From NCBI RefSeq assembly GCF_001425685.1, contig NZ_LMCY01000026.1, positions 58,121-122,120 of the forward strand: 64,000 bases of DNA, written 5' to 3'. Under the pieces are notes generated by a model, which did not search any database, was not told the DNA's origin, and was given only the letters and a program-made list of their open reading frames with translations. Source of the stretch: Massilia sp. Root335. GTDB taxonomy: Bacteria; Pseudomonadota; Gammaproteobacteria; Burkholderiales; Burkholderiaceae_D. Made by a program: the position numbers and the translations under genes. Below are positions 8,355 through 17,918 of the stretch, one piece after another (the stretch's first letter is position 1; every line of letters begins with the position of its first letter).

Positions 8355-8483
8355 ATGCGTCGCCCGATATTGTCATGCGCCGCGCTCGTTGCCCGTTGCC
8401 CGGGACTGGCCGGTTGCGCATCGCTGCAAGACGCGATGAAGTGCTTTCCGGGCATGGACAGCTGGCCGCTGTGCGGCCTGTAA
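8355..8483 (+). CDS. Very small putative lipoprotein (42 aa)
   Basis: A short gene between the Pmp3-like gene and the next membrane protein reads MRRPILSCAALVARCPGLAG then CASLQDAMKC, ending SWPLCGL. LAGC-AS is a good lipobox (cleavage before Cys21), leaving a mature peptide of about 22 residues with two more cysteines. It begins 7 bp after one stop and ends 3 bp before the next ATG, as expected in an operon. No strong ribosome site is visible, so translation is plausible but unproven. Function unknown. Confidence 0.5.
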   Translation: MRRPILSCAALVARCPGLAGCASLQDAMKCFPGMDSWPLCGL

Positions 8484-8486
8484 TCG

Positions 8487-9473
8487 ATGAAGAAAGCGAT
8501 CGGCTTCCTGCTTTGGCTGGCCGGGCACGTCGTCAATGTCCTGACGTTGGCTGGGGCCTGCGTCTATCTTTGGGGCGTCGTCGCCTGGATGCATGCCCCG
8601 CTGGCGGGCGCGCTGGGCGTGACCGCCGCGATGGCGTTGCTGCCCCTGGCGCTGGCCTGGGTGTGCAGGACGATCGGCAAGCGGCTGTGGAAGAATCTCC
8701 CCGCGGGCGCGCCCTCGCCCTCGCGCGCCAGACGCTGGCTGCTCGCCGGCGCCGGCATCGTCTTCGTCGGCGCCTGCGGCTCGCTCGTGCGCACCGGACT
8801 GGTCGAGCACCAATGCAGCGTCGAGCGGTCGCGCACCTGGGCGACGCATGAGGCAGACACGCGCAGGAACGGTTTCGAGCGTGTCTGCCCGGGCGACCTG
8901 GCACGTTTCGATATCTCGTTCAAGTCGCTCGCGTCAAGCACCCGCAAGCTGGCGTTCACGCCGGTCGATCTGACGCACACGCCCTTCGCGCGGTTCGAGA
9001 GCCTCGGCGGCCGGGCCGAATCCGTCGGCGACGTGCCCTCGCGCCTGTACCGCGGCTTCCGCATGCCGGACGGGCACCGGGTCACCTTGTTCGAACACGA
9101 CATGTCGGCCGACGGCAGCCGAAGCTGGCGCAATCCCAGGGACGAACCGGAGCGCATCAACGGCTTGCCGGCCAGGCTGGTGGTCCTGGAAGACAACACC
9201 GGCACGGCAGTCTCGCTGCTGTCGTGGTTCGAGGGCCGGCGCGGTTACCAGCTCTGGATCGATGCCAACGTCGCGCGCGTCCCGCTGCGCGGCCAGTTGT
9301 TCGCGCTGGCGGCGTCGCTGCCGCACGCCGTGCCGGCCTGTCCCAACGAACCCCCGCCCGCGCCGCTGCGCTTCGACGCGGACGGCAATCCTGTCGACGA
9401 ACCGATGCCCGAGATGCTGACCCGGACGCAGGCGGATGCGCTGGCCGACGGGAGCAAGCGGCCTTGCAGGTGA
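8487..9473 (+). CDS. Hypothetical inner-membrane protein
   Basis: The 328-residue protein has three predicted transmembrane segments near residues 5-30, 40-62 and 84-104, then a soluble domain of about 220 residues, probably periplasmic, with cysteines near 113, 137, 288 and 327. The soluble part contains RLYRGFRMPDGHRVTLFEHDM and ARLVVLEDNTGTAVSLLSWF, which I do not recognise. The gene starts 3 bp after the small lipoprotein gene, so the two are probably cotranscribed with the Pmp3-like gene. A role in the envelope is an inference from topology only. Confidence 0.7.
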   Translation: MKKAIGFLLWLAGHVVNVLTLAGACVYLWGVVAWMHAPLAGALGVTAAMALLPLALAWVCRTIGKRLWKNLPAGAPSPSRARRWLLAGAGIVFVGACGSLVRTGLVEHQCSVERSRTWATHEADTRRNGFERVCPGDLARFDISFKSLASSTRKLAFTPVDLTHTPFARFESLGGRAESVGDVPSRLYRGFRMPDGHRVTLFEHDMSADGSRSWRNPRDEPERINGLPARLVVLEDNTGTAVSLLSWFEGRRGYQLWIDANVARVPLRGQLFALAASLPHAVPACPNEPPPAPLRFDADGNPVDEPMPEMLTRTQADALADGSKRPCR

Positions 9474-9493
9474 CGGCGCGGCGGGCGTGAACG

Positions 9494-10135
9494 TCAGTCG
9501 TTCAGGCCGAGCGCTTCCCACCCCTGCGGCGTGAGCTTGACGTACAGCTTTTCCTTCTGCGTGCGCTCGCCGTCGACGGTCCGTCCGAGGACGGGGAACG
9601 CCTCCTTGACCTGCGGCTTCCTGGCCCAGGCGGCCACGTTCGACAGCGTGTACGTGTAGATCACGCTGGATTCCTCGTGGTCGCCCACCTTGGCCGGGTC
9701 GGCCCAGCGCACCACCTTGTCCAGCGACTTGCGGCCCCAGCACAGGCGCGGCTGCTTCTTCGCGTCCGCGCGCAGGTAGGGCTTCGCGGCGTCGGTCATC
9801 GTGTAGCGCCTGACCTTCACCTTCAATCCGTTCGGTTTGCCGTCGACAAAGGTGCCGGGCAATTCCATGTCCTCGCCCCTGGCCAGGCCCGCCGCTTCCA
9901 GCGCCGCCATCTGGCCGGCGACGCCGTCCGGGTACAGCTTCTGCTGGCGCAGGTCGGTTTCGTACACGTCGACCGGCCAGGTCACGGGGTCCAGGCACAT
10001 GTCGCCCTTCTTGTCGAAGTACTGGGTGACGGTGACGGTGAAATTCTTGTCGTTGGCGGAGGTCTTGCTGCCGCAGGCGGACAGCGCGGCGGACAATGTC
10101 ACGCCGAGGACCAGGGAAATGGCGATCTTGTTCAT
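9494..10135 (-). CDS. Putative lipoprotein, unknown function
   Basis: The 213-residue protein begins MNKIAISLVLGVTLSAALSAC; LSAC is a clear lipobox with modification at Cys21. The mature part starts GSKTSANDKNFTVTVTQYF and includes CLDPVTWPVDVY and PRLCWGRKSLDKVVRW. Its end, EKLYVKLTPQGWEALGL, is typical of a group of uncharacterised proteobacterial outer-envelope lipoproteins. The ATG at 10135 gives the lipobox at the expected position; longer readings put it too far in. It lies 68 bp downstream of the ABC permease gene and could be read through from that operon. Confidence 0.75.
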   Translation of the reverse strand: MNKIAISLVLGVTLSAALSACGSKTSANDKNFTVTVTQYFDKKGDMCLDPVTWPVDVYETDLRQQKLYPDGVAGQMAALEAAGLARGEDMELPGTFVDGKPNGLKVKVRRYTMTDAAKPYLRADAKKQPRLCWGRKSLDKVVRWADPAKVGDHEESSVIYTYTLSNVAAWARKPQVKEAFPVLGRTVDGERTQKEKLYVKLTPQGWEALGLND

Positions 10136-10203
10136 AGTAATTTTATTGTACCAAGGCTTGGAGACTGTCGGTCGCCGCTCATCCGGACAAGCCGCCGCGC
10201 CTG

Positions 10204-11037
10204 TCACCCCTTCACGCTGCCGATCAACAGCCCCTGGAGGTAATAGCGTTGAAGCCCGAGGAACAGCAACAGCACCGGAATGACGGTCAGAACCGAACCG
10301 GCCATCATCATTTCGTTATCATGGCCGTGCTCGCGTGCGAGGGACGCCAATGCCACCGGAAGCGTGTAGTGTTCGTTCCCGGCCAACACGATCAATGGCC
10401 ACATGAAGTCGTTCCAGCTGGCGAGGAAGCTGAAGATCGCGAGCGTGACGAGAATGGGCGCCAGCAGGGGGAGGACGATCGAGCGAAAGATGCGGAATTC
10501 GCTGGCACCGTCGATGCGCGCGGCTTCCAGCAGCACATCGGGAATCCCGAGCGCGTACTGGCGCACGAGGAAAATGCCGAAGATACCGGCCATCGAAGGA
10601 ATCAGCACGCCGAGATACGTGTTGACGAGGCCGACACTCTTCAACATGAGAAAAAGGGGCAACATGGTGACCTGCCCCGGAATCACGAGTACGCCGAGCA
10701 TCAGTCTGAAGATGCGATCGCGCCCGGAGAATCGCAACTTGGCGAATGCATAACCCGCGGCGACGTTGAACGTGAGCGAAAGCAGCGTCGCCGCAGTCGC
10801 CAGCAGCACGCTATTGAGCAGGTAGCGTCCGATATCGTGGTGATCGAACAGCTCGCGGTAATTCCCCAATGTCGGGTGCGCGGGCAAGAGCGGCGGCGGG
10901 AAGGTGCTCGCCTCGCCGGGCGCCATGAAGGACACCGACAGCATCCAGGCCAGCGGAAAGAGGGTCAATGCCGCGCCACAGAGCAGTAGCGCGTTTATCA
11001 GTCCGGCCTTGAGCCCCCACGCGGCGGCTGGTTTCAT
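10204..11037 (-). CDS. Carbohydrate ABC transporter permease, MalG-like
   Basis: The 277-residue inner-membrane protein has six hydrophobic segments and the permease EAA loop EAARIDGASEFRIFRSIVLPLLAP that docks on the ATPase. N-terminal LFPLAWMLSVSFMAPGEA and ASWNDFMWPLIVL near the end are diagnostic of CUT1 sugar permeases. Its ATG overlaps the stop of the MalF-like gene as ATGA. No ATP-binding gene follows, so the importer must share an ATPase encoded elsewhere. Confidence 0.93.
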   Translation of the reverse strand: MKPAAAWGLKAGLINALLLCGAALTLFPLAWMLSVSFMAPGEASTFPPPLLPAHPTLGNYRELFDHHDIGRYLLNSVLLATAATLLSLTFNVAAGYAFAKLRFSGRDRIFRLMLGVLVIPGQVTMLPLFLMLKSVGLVNTYLGVLIPSMAGIFGIFLVRQYALGIPDVLLEAARIDGASEFRIFRSIVLPLLAPILVTLAIFSFLASWNDFMWPLIVLAGNEHYTLPVALASLAREHGHDNEMMMAGSVLTVIPVLLLFLGLQRYYLQGLLIGSVKG

Positions 11038-11912
11038 TGTTCTTCTCCAAACCGCGTGAATTTGAGCTGCAGCAGCGTGATCGAAAACATCAGCAGGAAC
11101 AGCATGAACGCGATCGCCGATGCGGATCCGATGTTCCACCACTTGAAGCCCTGCTCGTACATGAAATACAGCACGGTCACCGTGCTTTGCATGGGTCCAC
11201 CTTCCGTCATGACGTAGGGCTCGGCAAACACTTGAAAGTAGCCGACCGTGGTCAGGATACTCACCATCACAATGGTCGGGCCGAGCATCGGCAGCGTGAT
11301 GTAGCGGAACCGCGCCCAATTGCCGGCGCCGTCGAGTTTTGCGGCGGCGTACAGGTCCCCGGAAATGCTTTGCAGGCCGGCGATGAAAATGATCATGTTG
11401 TAGCCAAAGTTCTTCCAGACGCTGAACACGATAATCGCGAACATCGCCCAGTGCGGATCGCCGAGCCAGTCGACCTTCGGCATCCCGAGTGCGCCGAGAA
11501 CATAATCGATGTACCCGTAGCGCGCATGGAACAGGTAACGCCAGATCACCACGACCGCAACGAGCGATGTGACGACGGGCGCGAAGAGCGCCGTGCGAAA
11601 AAAGGATTTGAAGCGTGCGACCTTCGAATGCAGCAGCATGGCGGCGGCCAGCGATGTCGCGATCGACAAAGGCACGCCGACGACCACGAAATACAACGTG
11701 TTGCCGAGCGCTTTCCAGAACAGCGGCGTCTGCAGCAGGTCGACGTAGTTGCGCAGTCCGACAAAGCGCAGGTTCTTGAGGCTGGCGAGCGCATAGAGAT
11801 CGAAATCCGTCAAGCTGATGGCGAGCGCCGCCAGTGCCGGCAGCAGGAAGAACACCGCAATGGCGATCAAGGCCGGCGCGACGAAGCACCATGCCGCACG
11901 TTCCATTCTCAT
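11034..11912 (-). CDS. Carbohydrate ABC transporter permease, MalF-like
   Basis: The 292-residue partner of the MalG-like permease has six transmembrane helices and the EAA-type loop AAAKLDGAGNWARFRYITLPMLGP. The start codon overlaps the binding-protein stop by 4 bp (ATGA), and its own stop overlaps the next start the same way, indicating tight translational coupling and equal stoichiometry. By context it imports a mono- or oligosaccharide released by the neighbouring GH3 enzymes. Confidence 0.93.
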   Translation of the reverse strand: MRMERAAWCFVAPALIAIAVFFLLPALAALAISLTDFDLYALASLKNLRFVGLRNYVDLLQTPLFWKALGNTLYFVVVGVPLSIATSLAAAMLLHSKVARFKSFFRTALFAPVVTSLVAVVVIWRYLFHARYGYIDYVLGALGMPKVDWLGDPHWAMFAIIVFSVWKNFGYNMIIFIAGLQSISGDLYAAAKLDGAGNWARFRYITLPMLGPTIVMVSILTTVGYFQVFAEPYVMTEGGPMQSTVTVLYFMYEQGFKWWNIGSASAIAFMLFLLMFSITLLQLKFTRFGEEQ

Positions 11913-13201
11913 GGCATGTGCCCGTGATCGAGCATCCAGCGCCGCTTTTCCAGGATCCGGTCGACGCGCGCGTCAAGTTCCCGTGCCGCCTCGTCCACGG
12001 TCAGGCCGCCATGCACCATGACTTCGGCCACCAGGCGCATTTCGGTGGCAATGCGCGCCCATTCCGCCACTTTCGGGGGCGACTTCACACGCTCCAGCTG
12101 GTCGCGGAACGCGCGCGCGTAGATGTCGCCCGCGAGCGTCGGATCATCCCAGGCGCTGCGGCGCGGCGGCAGGTCGCCGATGGCATGGAACAGGCGACGC
12201 TGTATATCGACGCGCGAGAGGAATTCCACGAGTTGCCAGGCAATATCCTTGTGCCTGGAGCTGCGGAAGATCGCGAAACTGGCGCCGCCGGCGATCGACG
12301 CCCCGGGGCCGTTCGGCCCGGGTAACGCGGCCGTCATCCAGCGGTCTTGCAGGTCGGGAGGCAGGCGACGCTTGAATTCGCCGATGTTCCACGGACCGGA
12401 AATATAAAAGGAATAATAGCCGCGGCCGAACTCATTCCACACGTTGGACACCTGGCCGGTGGCCAGCCGCGGCGCCCAATTGCGCTGGAAGGCCTCGTTG
12501 TAGAACTGCAGTGCGCGCCGAAAACCGGCGCTGCGGAAGTTACCCCAACGTCCGTTGGCACGCAGCAGCGGTTCATCCTGTTGAAGCGCGAGTGCAAGCA
12601 ATGGCTCGAATTCGTCCGTGGGCAACAGCACGGCAAAATTGTCCTGGCCGACCGCCGTTTTGACGGCGGCCATGGCTCGCTTCCACTCGTCCCAGTCCCT
12701 GGGCGGCGCGGCGTACCCCGCCGCGGCCAGGATGTCCTTGCGGTAGAAGATCAGCCGCGTATCGACATACCACGGGATACCATACAACCGGTTGTCCACG
12801 CGATTCGAGTCCCATATCCCGGGAAAATAATCTTCCTTTGAAATGGCGCTCGATGCGGCAGCCCGGTCGTCGAGCGATTCCAGCGCGCCGAGGGCGACGA
12901 ATTCCGGTATCCAGGTATTGCCCAGCTGGCAAATATCGGGACTGGCGTCGCCAGCGAAAGCCGTCATCAGCTTTTCATGTGCCGATGCCCACGGCAGTTG
13001 CTGGATGTCGATCCGTATGCCTTGATGGGTGCGCTCGAATTCGTCGACGAAGTCCTTGATGACCTCGCCCTCGCGGCCCATGGTCCAAAAACGAATCACC
13101 GTCACGTCGGATACGGCCCGGCCCCGGCCCGCCATCAGGCAGGCGGCAAGCACGAGCGACAACACGAGCAGGAACTTCGGCAAGGAGATGGCAAACCTCA
13201 T
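11909..13201 (-). CDS. Family 1 extracellular sugar-binding protein of ABC importer
   Basis: The 430-residue protein has an export signal (MRFAISLPKFLLVLSLVLAA). LAAC could be a lipobox, or cleavage may follow near GRGRA. The mature protein has the SBP_bac_1 pattern: VIRFWTMGREGEVIKDFVDEF, PDICQLGNTWIPEF, YGIPWYVDTRLIFYRKD and WNIGEF. It captures sugar in the periplasm and delivers it to the two permeases. I chose the ATG at 13201 because it directly precedes the signal peptide. A 139-bp gap separates it from the upstream GH3 gene and holds a TTGACG element, so it may have its own promoter. Confidence 0.92.
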   Translation of the reverse strand: MRFAISLPKFLLVLSLVLAACLMAGRGRAVSDVTVIRFWTMGREGEVIKDFVDEFERTHQGIRIDIQQLPWASAHEKLMTAFAGDASPDICQLGNTWIPEFVALGALESLDDRAAASSAISKEDYFPGIWDSNRVDNRLYGIPWYVDTRLIFYRKDILAAAGYAAPPRDWDEWKRAMAAVKTAVGQDNFAVLLPTDEFEPLLALALQQDEPLLRANGRWGNFRSAGFRRALQFYNEAFQRNWAPRLATGQVSNVWNEFGRGYYSFYISGPWNIGEFKRRLPPDLQDRWMTAALPGPNGPGASIAGGASFAIFRSSRHKDIAWQLVEFLSRVDIQRRLFHAIGDLPPRRSAWDDPTLAGDIYARAFRDQLERVKSPPKVAEWARIATEMRLVAEVMVHGGLTVDEAARELDARVDRILEKRRWMLDHGHMP

Positions 13202-13340
13202 TTCGCTGGATTCGGCCAACCGCCGCACTGTCGCAAACGCCCGGGCAGTGCGGCGCAGGGCTGTTGGGGATTTTACGTCAAGCGGAATTGCTTGAGTAAT
13301 TCCTGGCGCCCTGCGGAAACGAAAACAGGTCGGCGTCCTG

Positions 13341-15593
13341 CTAGCGAACGTACTTGAACGTGGATCGCAGCCGAATATCGTCCGACGATGCACCGATCAT
13401 CAGGTCGAATTCGCCGGGCTCGGCATCCCAGCGCAACGCCGCATTGAAGAAGGACAGGCTTTCCTTGTCGATCGTGAATTCCACGGTCCGCGTTTCGCCC
13501 GGCGCCAGCGCCACCTTTTGAAATCCCTTGAGTTCCTTCACCGGCCGCACCACGGAGGCAACGCGATCGTGAAGGTATAGCTGAACGACCTCCTGGCCCG
13601 CCACCTTGCCGGTATTGGTAAGCTGCATGCTGACCTTCAGTTTGTCGTTGCCATGCAGCGTGTCGCGGTCCAGTTTCAGATCGCCGTAACCGAACGTCGT
13701 ATAGCTCAAGCCGAAGCCGAACGGGAAACGCGGCAAATTCACCAGGTCGATATAGCCGGACACCCATTCCGTCGTCGTCGGCGTCGGTGCCGGCCGGCCG
13801 GTATTGAAATGGTTGTAGTAGATCGGGATCTGGCCCACGCTGCGCGGGAAGGTCATCGGCAGCTTTGCGCCCGGGTTCACGTCGCCGAACAACACGTCGG
13901 CCACCGCGTTGCCCGCTTCGCTGCCCAGCCACCACGTGTACAGGATTGCGGGTGCGTGGTCGGCCACCCAGTCGAACACGAGCGGGCGGCCGGCGTTGAT
14001 CATGACCACCACCGGTTTGCCGGTCGCGAGGATGGCCTTGATCAGATCCTCCTGCACGCCCGGCAGGGTCGGATTGGCCCGGCTCCGGGATTCGCCGCTC
14101 ATGTCCCAGCGTTCGCCGACGCCGATCACCACCGCGTCGGCCTCGCCCGCGACCCGGACGGCTTCGGCAAACCCCGAACGGTCTTCGCCGTCGATGTCGC
14201 TGCCTTTGGCGTAAAGAAGCGTCGTGTCCTTCCCCAGCTTGGCGGCGACGCCATCCCACGTCGACACGGCCTGGTGTGCATAATCGACGCCGGGCACCGT
14301 GACGGACCAGAAGCCGTGGTTCTCCACGCCCTGCTTGACCATCGGACCGATGAGGGCCAGCTTCCTGACCGACTTGGACAAAGGCAGCACGGCGCCGTCG
14401 TTTTTCAGCAGCACGATGCTTTTTGCCGCGATGTCGCGGGCCGCTTTGCGGTGTTCCGGATTATTCAGCGCCGCACGTTCGCGCTCGGGGTCGCTGAATC
14501 TATAAGGATCGTCGAACAGGCCGAGTTCGAACTTCTTGCGCAGGACGCGGCGCACGGCGTCGTCGACGTCGGCCAGCTTGACCTTTTTCTCGCGCACCAG
14601 CTGCACCAGATCGGCCTGGTAGGCACCGCTCTGCATATCCATGTCGACGCCCGCATTCAGCGCGATCCGCGCCGCGTCCTTGTTGTCGGCCGCGTAGCCG
14701 TGGTCGACCATTTCATCGACGGACCTCCAGTCCGACACGACAAAGCCGGTGAAGCCCCACTTCCCCTTCAGGATATCGCGCAGCAGATGGCTGTTGCCCG
14801 TAGCGGGAACGCCATTCAGGTCATTGAACGACGTCATGAACGTCGACGCGCCGGCATCGAGCGCCGCCTTGAACGGCGGCAGATAGGTTTCCCACAGCAT
14901 GCGCTCGCTCATGTCGACGCTGTTGTAGTCGCGCCCGCCGACCGCCGCGCCATACGCCGCGAAATGCTTGACGCACGCCATGACGGCGTCGACGTCGCCC
15001 AGCTGCCTGCCCTGGAATCCTTTCACGCGCGCGGCGGCGACCCGCGACGCGAGATAGGTGTCTTCGCCGGCACCTTCCATGACGCGCCCCCAGCGCGGAT
15101 CGCGCGCGATATCGACCATCGGCGCGAAGGTCCAGTGGATGCCGCCTGCCGCCGCTTCGGTGGCGGCGACGCGGGCGCTGTGCCGGATCGCGTCGAGATC
15201 CCAGCTGGCCACCTCGGCGAGCGGGATCGGAAACGTGGTCTTGTACCCGTGGATCACGTCCATGCCGAACAGCAGCGGTATCTTCAGGCGCGATTGCAGC
15301 GCGAGTTCCTGGTACTGGCGCGTGCTGTTCGTGCCGACGACGCTGAACACCGAACCGACCCGGCCGCTGCGTATCCCTTCGCGCACATTGGACTTGATGG
15401 CGACGGGCCCCGTGGCTTTCGACTCCGCCGAGTATTGGGTCAGTTGGCCGACTTTCTCCTCGAGCGTCATTTGTTTCAGCAGTCGTTCCACGCGCCGGTC
15501 GACGTCCTTCGATTCGGCGCCATGCGCCACGTTCACGCCAACCGCAAGCAATAGCGAAAGCACGATGGTTCCTGCCCGCATAGTTTTAATCAT
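13341..15593 (-). CDS. Periplasmic GH3 beta-glucosidase, BglX-like
   Basis: The 750-residue enzyme starts with a signal peptide (to about AHG, residue 25). The GH3 barrel contains KHF near residue 209 and the nucleophile Asp288 in GFVVSDWRSV. The second alpha/beta domain begins near residue 400 (KSIVLLKNDGAVLPL), and a fibronectin-III-like C-terminal domain covers about 640-750. Length and domain order match BglX, which releases glucose from beta-linked oligomers. GGAG precedes the first of two close Met codons. It is 30 bp from the MFS gene and so in the same operon. Confidence 0.93.
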   Translation of the reverse strand: MIKTMRAGTIVLSLLLAVGVNVAHGAESKDVDRRVERLLKQMTLEEKVGQLTQYSAESKATGPVAIKSNVREGIRSGRVGSVFSVVGTNSTRQYQELALQSRLKIPLLFGMDVIHGYKTTFPIPLAEVASWDLDAIRHSARVAATEAAAGGIHWTFAPMVDIARDPRWGRVMEGAGEDTYLASRVAAARVKGFQGRQLGDVDAVMACVKHFAAYGAAVGGRDYNSVDMSERMLWETYLPPFKAALDAGASTFMTSFNDLNGVPATGNSHLLRDILKGKWGFTGFVVSDWRSVDEMVDHGYAADNKDAARIALNAGVDMDMQSGAYQADLVQLVREKKVKLADVDDAVRRVLRKKFELGLFDDPYRFSDPERERAALNNPEHRKAARDIAAKSIVLLKNDGAVLPLSKSVRKLALIGPMVKQGVENHGFWSVTVPGVDYAHQAVSTWDGVAAKLGKDTTLLYAKGSDIDGEDRSGFAEAVRVAGEADAVVIGVGERWDMSGESRSRANPTLPGVQEDLIKAILATGKPVVVMINAGRPLVFDWVADHAPAILYTWWLGSEAGNAVADVLFGDVNPGAKLPMTFPRSVGQIPIYYNHFNTGRPAPTPTTTEWVSGYIDLVNLPRFPFGFGLSYTTFGYGDLKLDRDTLHGNDKLKVSMQLTNTGKVAGQEVVQLYLHDRVASVVRPVKELKGFQKVALAPGETRTVEFTIDKESLSFFNAALRWDAEPGEFDLMIGASSDDIRLRSTFKYVR

Positions 15594-15623
15594 GAATACT
15601 CCGTGTTGATTTTGTATCCGGTT

Positions 15624-16928
15624 TCAGTCCCGGCCTGCCTGGTACATGCCGGCATGTACGATGCCGAAATAGAGGATGAACGTGTAGCACGCGGCCGGAA
15701 CCAGGAACGACCCGTGCAGGCCGATGCTATCGGCCGCGACACCCTGTGCGAACGGGACGAGCGCCCCGCCGACGATCGCCATGCACAGTACGCCCGAGGC
15801 ATGCCCGGTCAGGTTGCCGAGCCGATGCAGTGCCATGCTGAAGATCGTCGGGAACATGATCGAGTTGAACAAGCCGACGGCAAGGATCGCCCACATCGCG
15901 ACATGTCCGTGGCTGAAGATTGCCGTCAGGATGAACGCGATCGCGCACGCGGCGTTGAACGCCAGCGTCTTCCCGGGACTGATGCGGCGCATGACGGCGA
16001 ATCCGATGAAACGCCCGATCATGGCGCCGCCCCAGTAGTAGCTGACGTAGTGCGCCGCCGCCGCGGGCGTCAGGCCGGCCACTGTGCTCTCGCCCAGAAA
16101 ATTGATCAGGAAACTGCCGATGCTGACTTCGCCGCCCACATAAACGAAGATCGCGATCGCGCCGAGCACGAGATTGCGATGGGACAGAAGCGCGCGCAAG
16201 CCGGCCGGCGCCGCATCGTCGTGATGGACGATCCTGGGCAGGCGCGCCGCCGCGAACAGGATCGCCAACAGGAGCAGCGCGCCCGCAAGCGCGAGATACG
16301 GGCCCTGGACCGTGGCGGCCTCCCTGGCCCGATACAGCGCCTGCTGCGCCGCGGGCAGCAGATGGATCCGGCCGGCGTCGAGCGCGCCCGCGCCCGACAG
16401 GATCAGCATGCCGCCGAGCGTCGGCGCGACGGTCGTTCCCAGCGAATTGAATGCCTGGGTCAGCGTCAACCTGCTCGAGGCCGTGCGTGGATCGCCCAGC
16501 GCCGTCACGTAGGGATTCGCGGCGACCTGCAGCGTCGTGATGCCGGCGGCAAGCACGAAGAATGCAAACAGAAACAGCGCATAACCGCGCGTGGCGGCCG
16601 GATAGAACAAGGCACATCCGGCCGCGGCGATCACGAGCCCCGCGACGGCGCCGCTTTGATAGCCGATTTTCCGGATCAGCATGCCGGCCGGCAGCGACAC
16701 GATGAAGTACGCGCCGAAGAAGCAGAATTGCACGAGCATCGCTTGCACATAGCTGAGCGTATAGACCGCCCTCAGGTGCGGGATCAGGACATCGTTCAGC
16801 GACGTCAGGAGACCCCACATGAAAAACAGGATGGTGACGATGACCAGCGGTCCCGTGCGCTTGTGCGACGTCCCGGCGACATCGTTCGGAACCGTTGCGG
16901 TGGTGGATGTATTTGACGCAAAACCCAT
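15624..16928 (-). CDS. Sugar MFS permease, FucP/GluP (FHS) family
   Basis: The 434-residue protein has twelve hydrophobic segments after a polar leader. [19 protein letters not shown] and the helix with [17 protein letters not shown] are signature segments of the fucose/glucose-galactose H+ symporter family. It probably imports the monosaccharide produced by the GH3 enzymes; placed right after glucokinase, glucose is the simplest guess. It lies 15 bp after glk. Confidence 0.9.
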   Translation of the reverse strand: MGFASNTSTTATVPNDVAGTSHKRTGPLVIVTILFFMWGLLTSLNDVLIPHLRAVYTLSYVQAMLVQFCFFGAYFIVSLPAGMLIRKIGYQSGAVAGLVIAAAGCALFYPAATRGYALFLFAFFVLAAGITTLQVAANPYVTALGDPRTASSRLTLTQAFNSLGTTVAPTLGGMLILSGAGALDAGRIHLLPAAQQALYRAREAATVQGPYLALAGALLLLAILFAAARLPRIVHHDDAAPAGLRALLSHRNLVLGAIAIFVYVGGEVSIGSFLINFLGESTVAGLTPAAAAHYVSYYWGGAMIGRFIGFAVMRRISPGKTLAFNAACAIAFILTAIFSHGHVAMWAILAVGLFNSIMFPTIFSMALHRLGNLTGHASGVLCMAIVGGALVPFAQGVAADSIGLHGSFLVPAACYTFILYFGIVHAGMYQAGRD

Positions 16929-16943
16929 ATCGAGCTCCTGTGA

Positions 16944-17918
16944 TTATTGCTGGCCGGCCAAACGCGCGGCGAGCATGGCCGAGATGCCGGGAAAGGCCGG
17001 ATACTTCTCGGTGATCAGATAGGTCGGAATCGGCGCCACGAAGGAATGCATGCGCCCCTTGTCCTCGAACCGCGCACGGAACGGCGATCGATCGAACAAC
17101 GCACCGAAGCGCGGGACGATGCCGCCGCCGATGTACATGCCTCCGGTAGCGCCGAACGCGAGCGCCACGTTGCCGGCGACCGTGCCGAGGATGGCGCAAA
17201 ACCGCATCACCGCCTCGATACACACGGCGCTGTCGCCATCGAGCGCGGCGCGGGTAATGTCGTGTGCCGGAAGGTCGCATCCGGAAAGCACGCGATGGAT
17301 CGCCTCCAGTCCCGGGCCGGACAGCAGGCGTTCGCAGGAGACATGCCCGCGCCCGTTCCACAACGCGCGCAGGATGTCGACCTCGACGTCGTCCGTGGGC
17401 GAGAACGTCGCGTGTCCTGCTTCGCTCGGCAACGGGGTCCAGCCCGGGCCAGTCGGGATCAGTCCGGCCACGCCAAGTCCCGTGCCGGGACCGATCAGTC
17501 CCAGGGGACGCCCGCGCCGGCCCGCACCGCCGCCCACTTGCCTGACCTGCCCGGAATCGAGATGCGGCAGCGCCATCGCCAGCGCCGCGAAGTCGTTCTC
17601 GACGAGCAGCGTTTCCAGTGCCGCGTCCGCGCGCAGGGCCGCGACCGAGAAACTCCAGTTCCTGTTCACCATATTGACCACGTCGCCGTCGACCGGGTTG
17701 GCGATCGCGATGGCGGCGTGGCGCACGCGTCCATACGTGCCGACGATATCGGCAACCTGTGCCAGGTAGGCCCGGATCGCCGCGTACAAATTCTCGAAGT
17801 CGTCGCAAGGCAGCACCGTGACGGCCTCGATCGACCGCGGTCCGGTCTCGAGCGCGAAGCGTGCGTTGGTCCCGCCGACATCCGCCAGCAGGCGCGGCCC
17901 ATCGTCATAGGGTTTCAT
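16944..17918 (-). CDS. glk: Glucokinase (Glk family)
   Basis: The 324-residue cytosolic enzyme phosphorylates glucose with ATP. LLADVGGTNARFAL near residue 10 is the phosphate-binding motif, LVENDFAALAMALP carries the catalytic Asp, LIGPGTGLGVAGLIP the sugar-binding loop, and PSEAGHATF the Glu/His sugar ligands. The ATG at 17918 has GAGGAG upstream and overlaps the stop of the GH3 gene as ATGA, so kinase and periplasmic hydrolase are coupled. This makes glucose the expected end product of the locus. Confidence 0.95.
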   Translation of the reverse strand: MKPYDDGPRLLADVGGTNARFALETGPRSIEAVTVLPCDDFENLYAAIRAYLAQVADIVGTYGRVRHAAIAIANPVDGDVVNMVNRNWSFSVAALRADAALETLLVENDFAALAMALPHLDSGQVRQVGGGAGRRGRPLGLIGPGTGLGVAGLIPTGPGWTPLPSEAGHATFSPTDDVEVDILRALWNGRGHVSCERLLSGPGLEAIHRVLSGCDLPAHDITRAALDGDSAVCIEAVMRFCAILGTVAGNVALAFGATGGMYIGGGIVPRFGALFDRSPFRARFEDKGRMHSFVAPIPTYLITEKYPAFPGISAMLAARLAGQQ

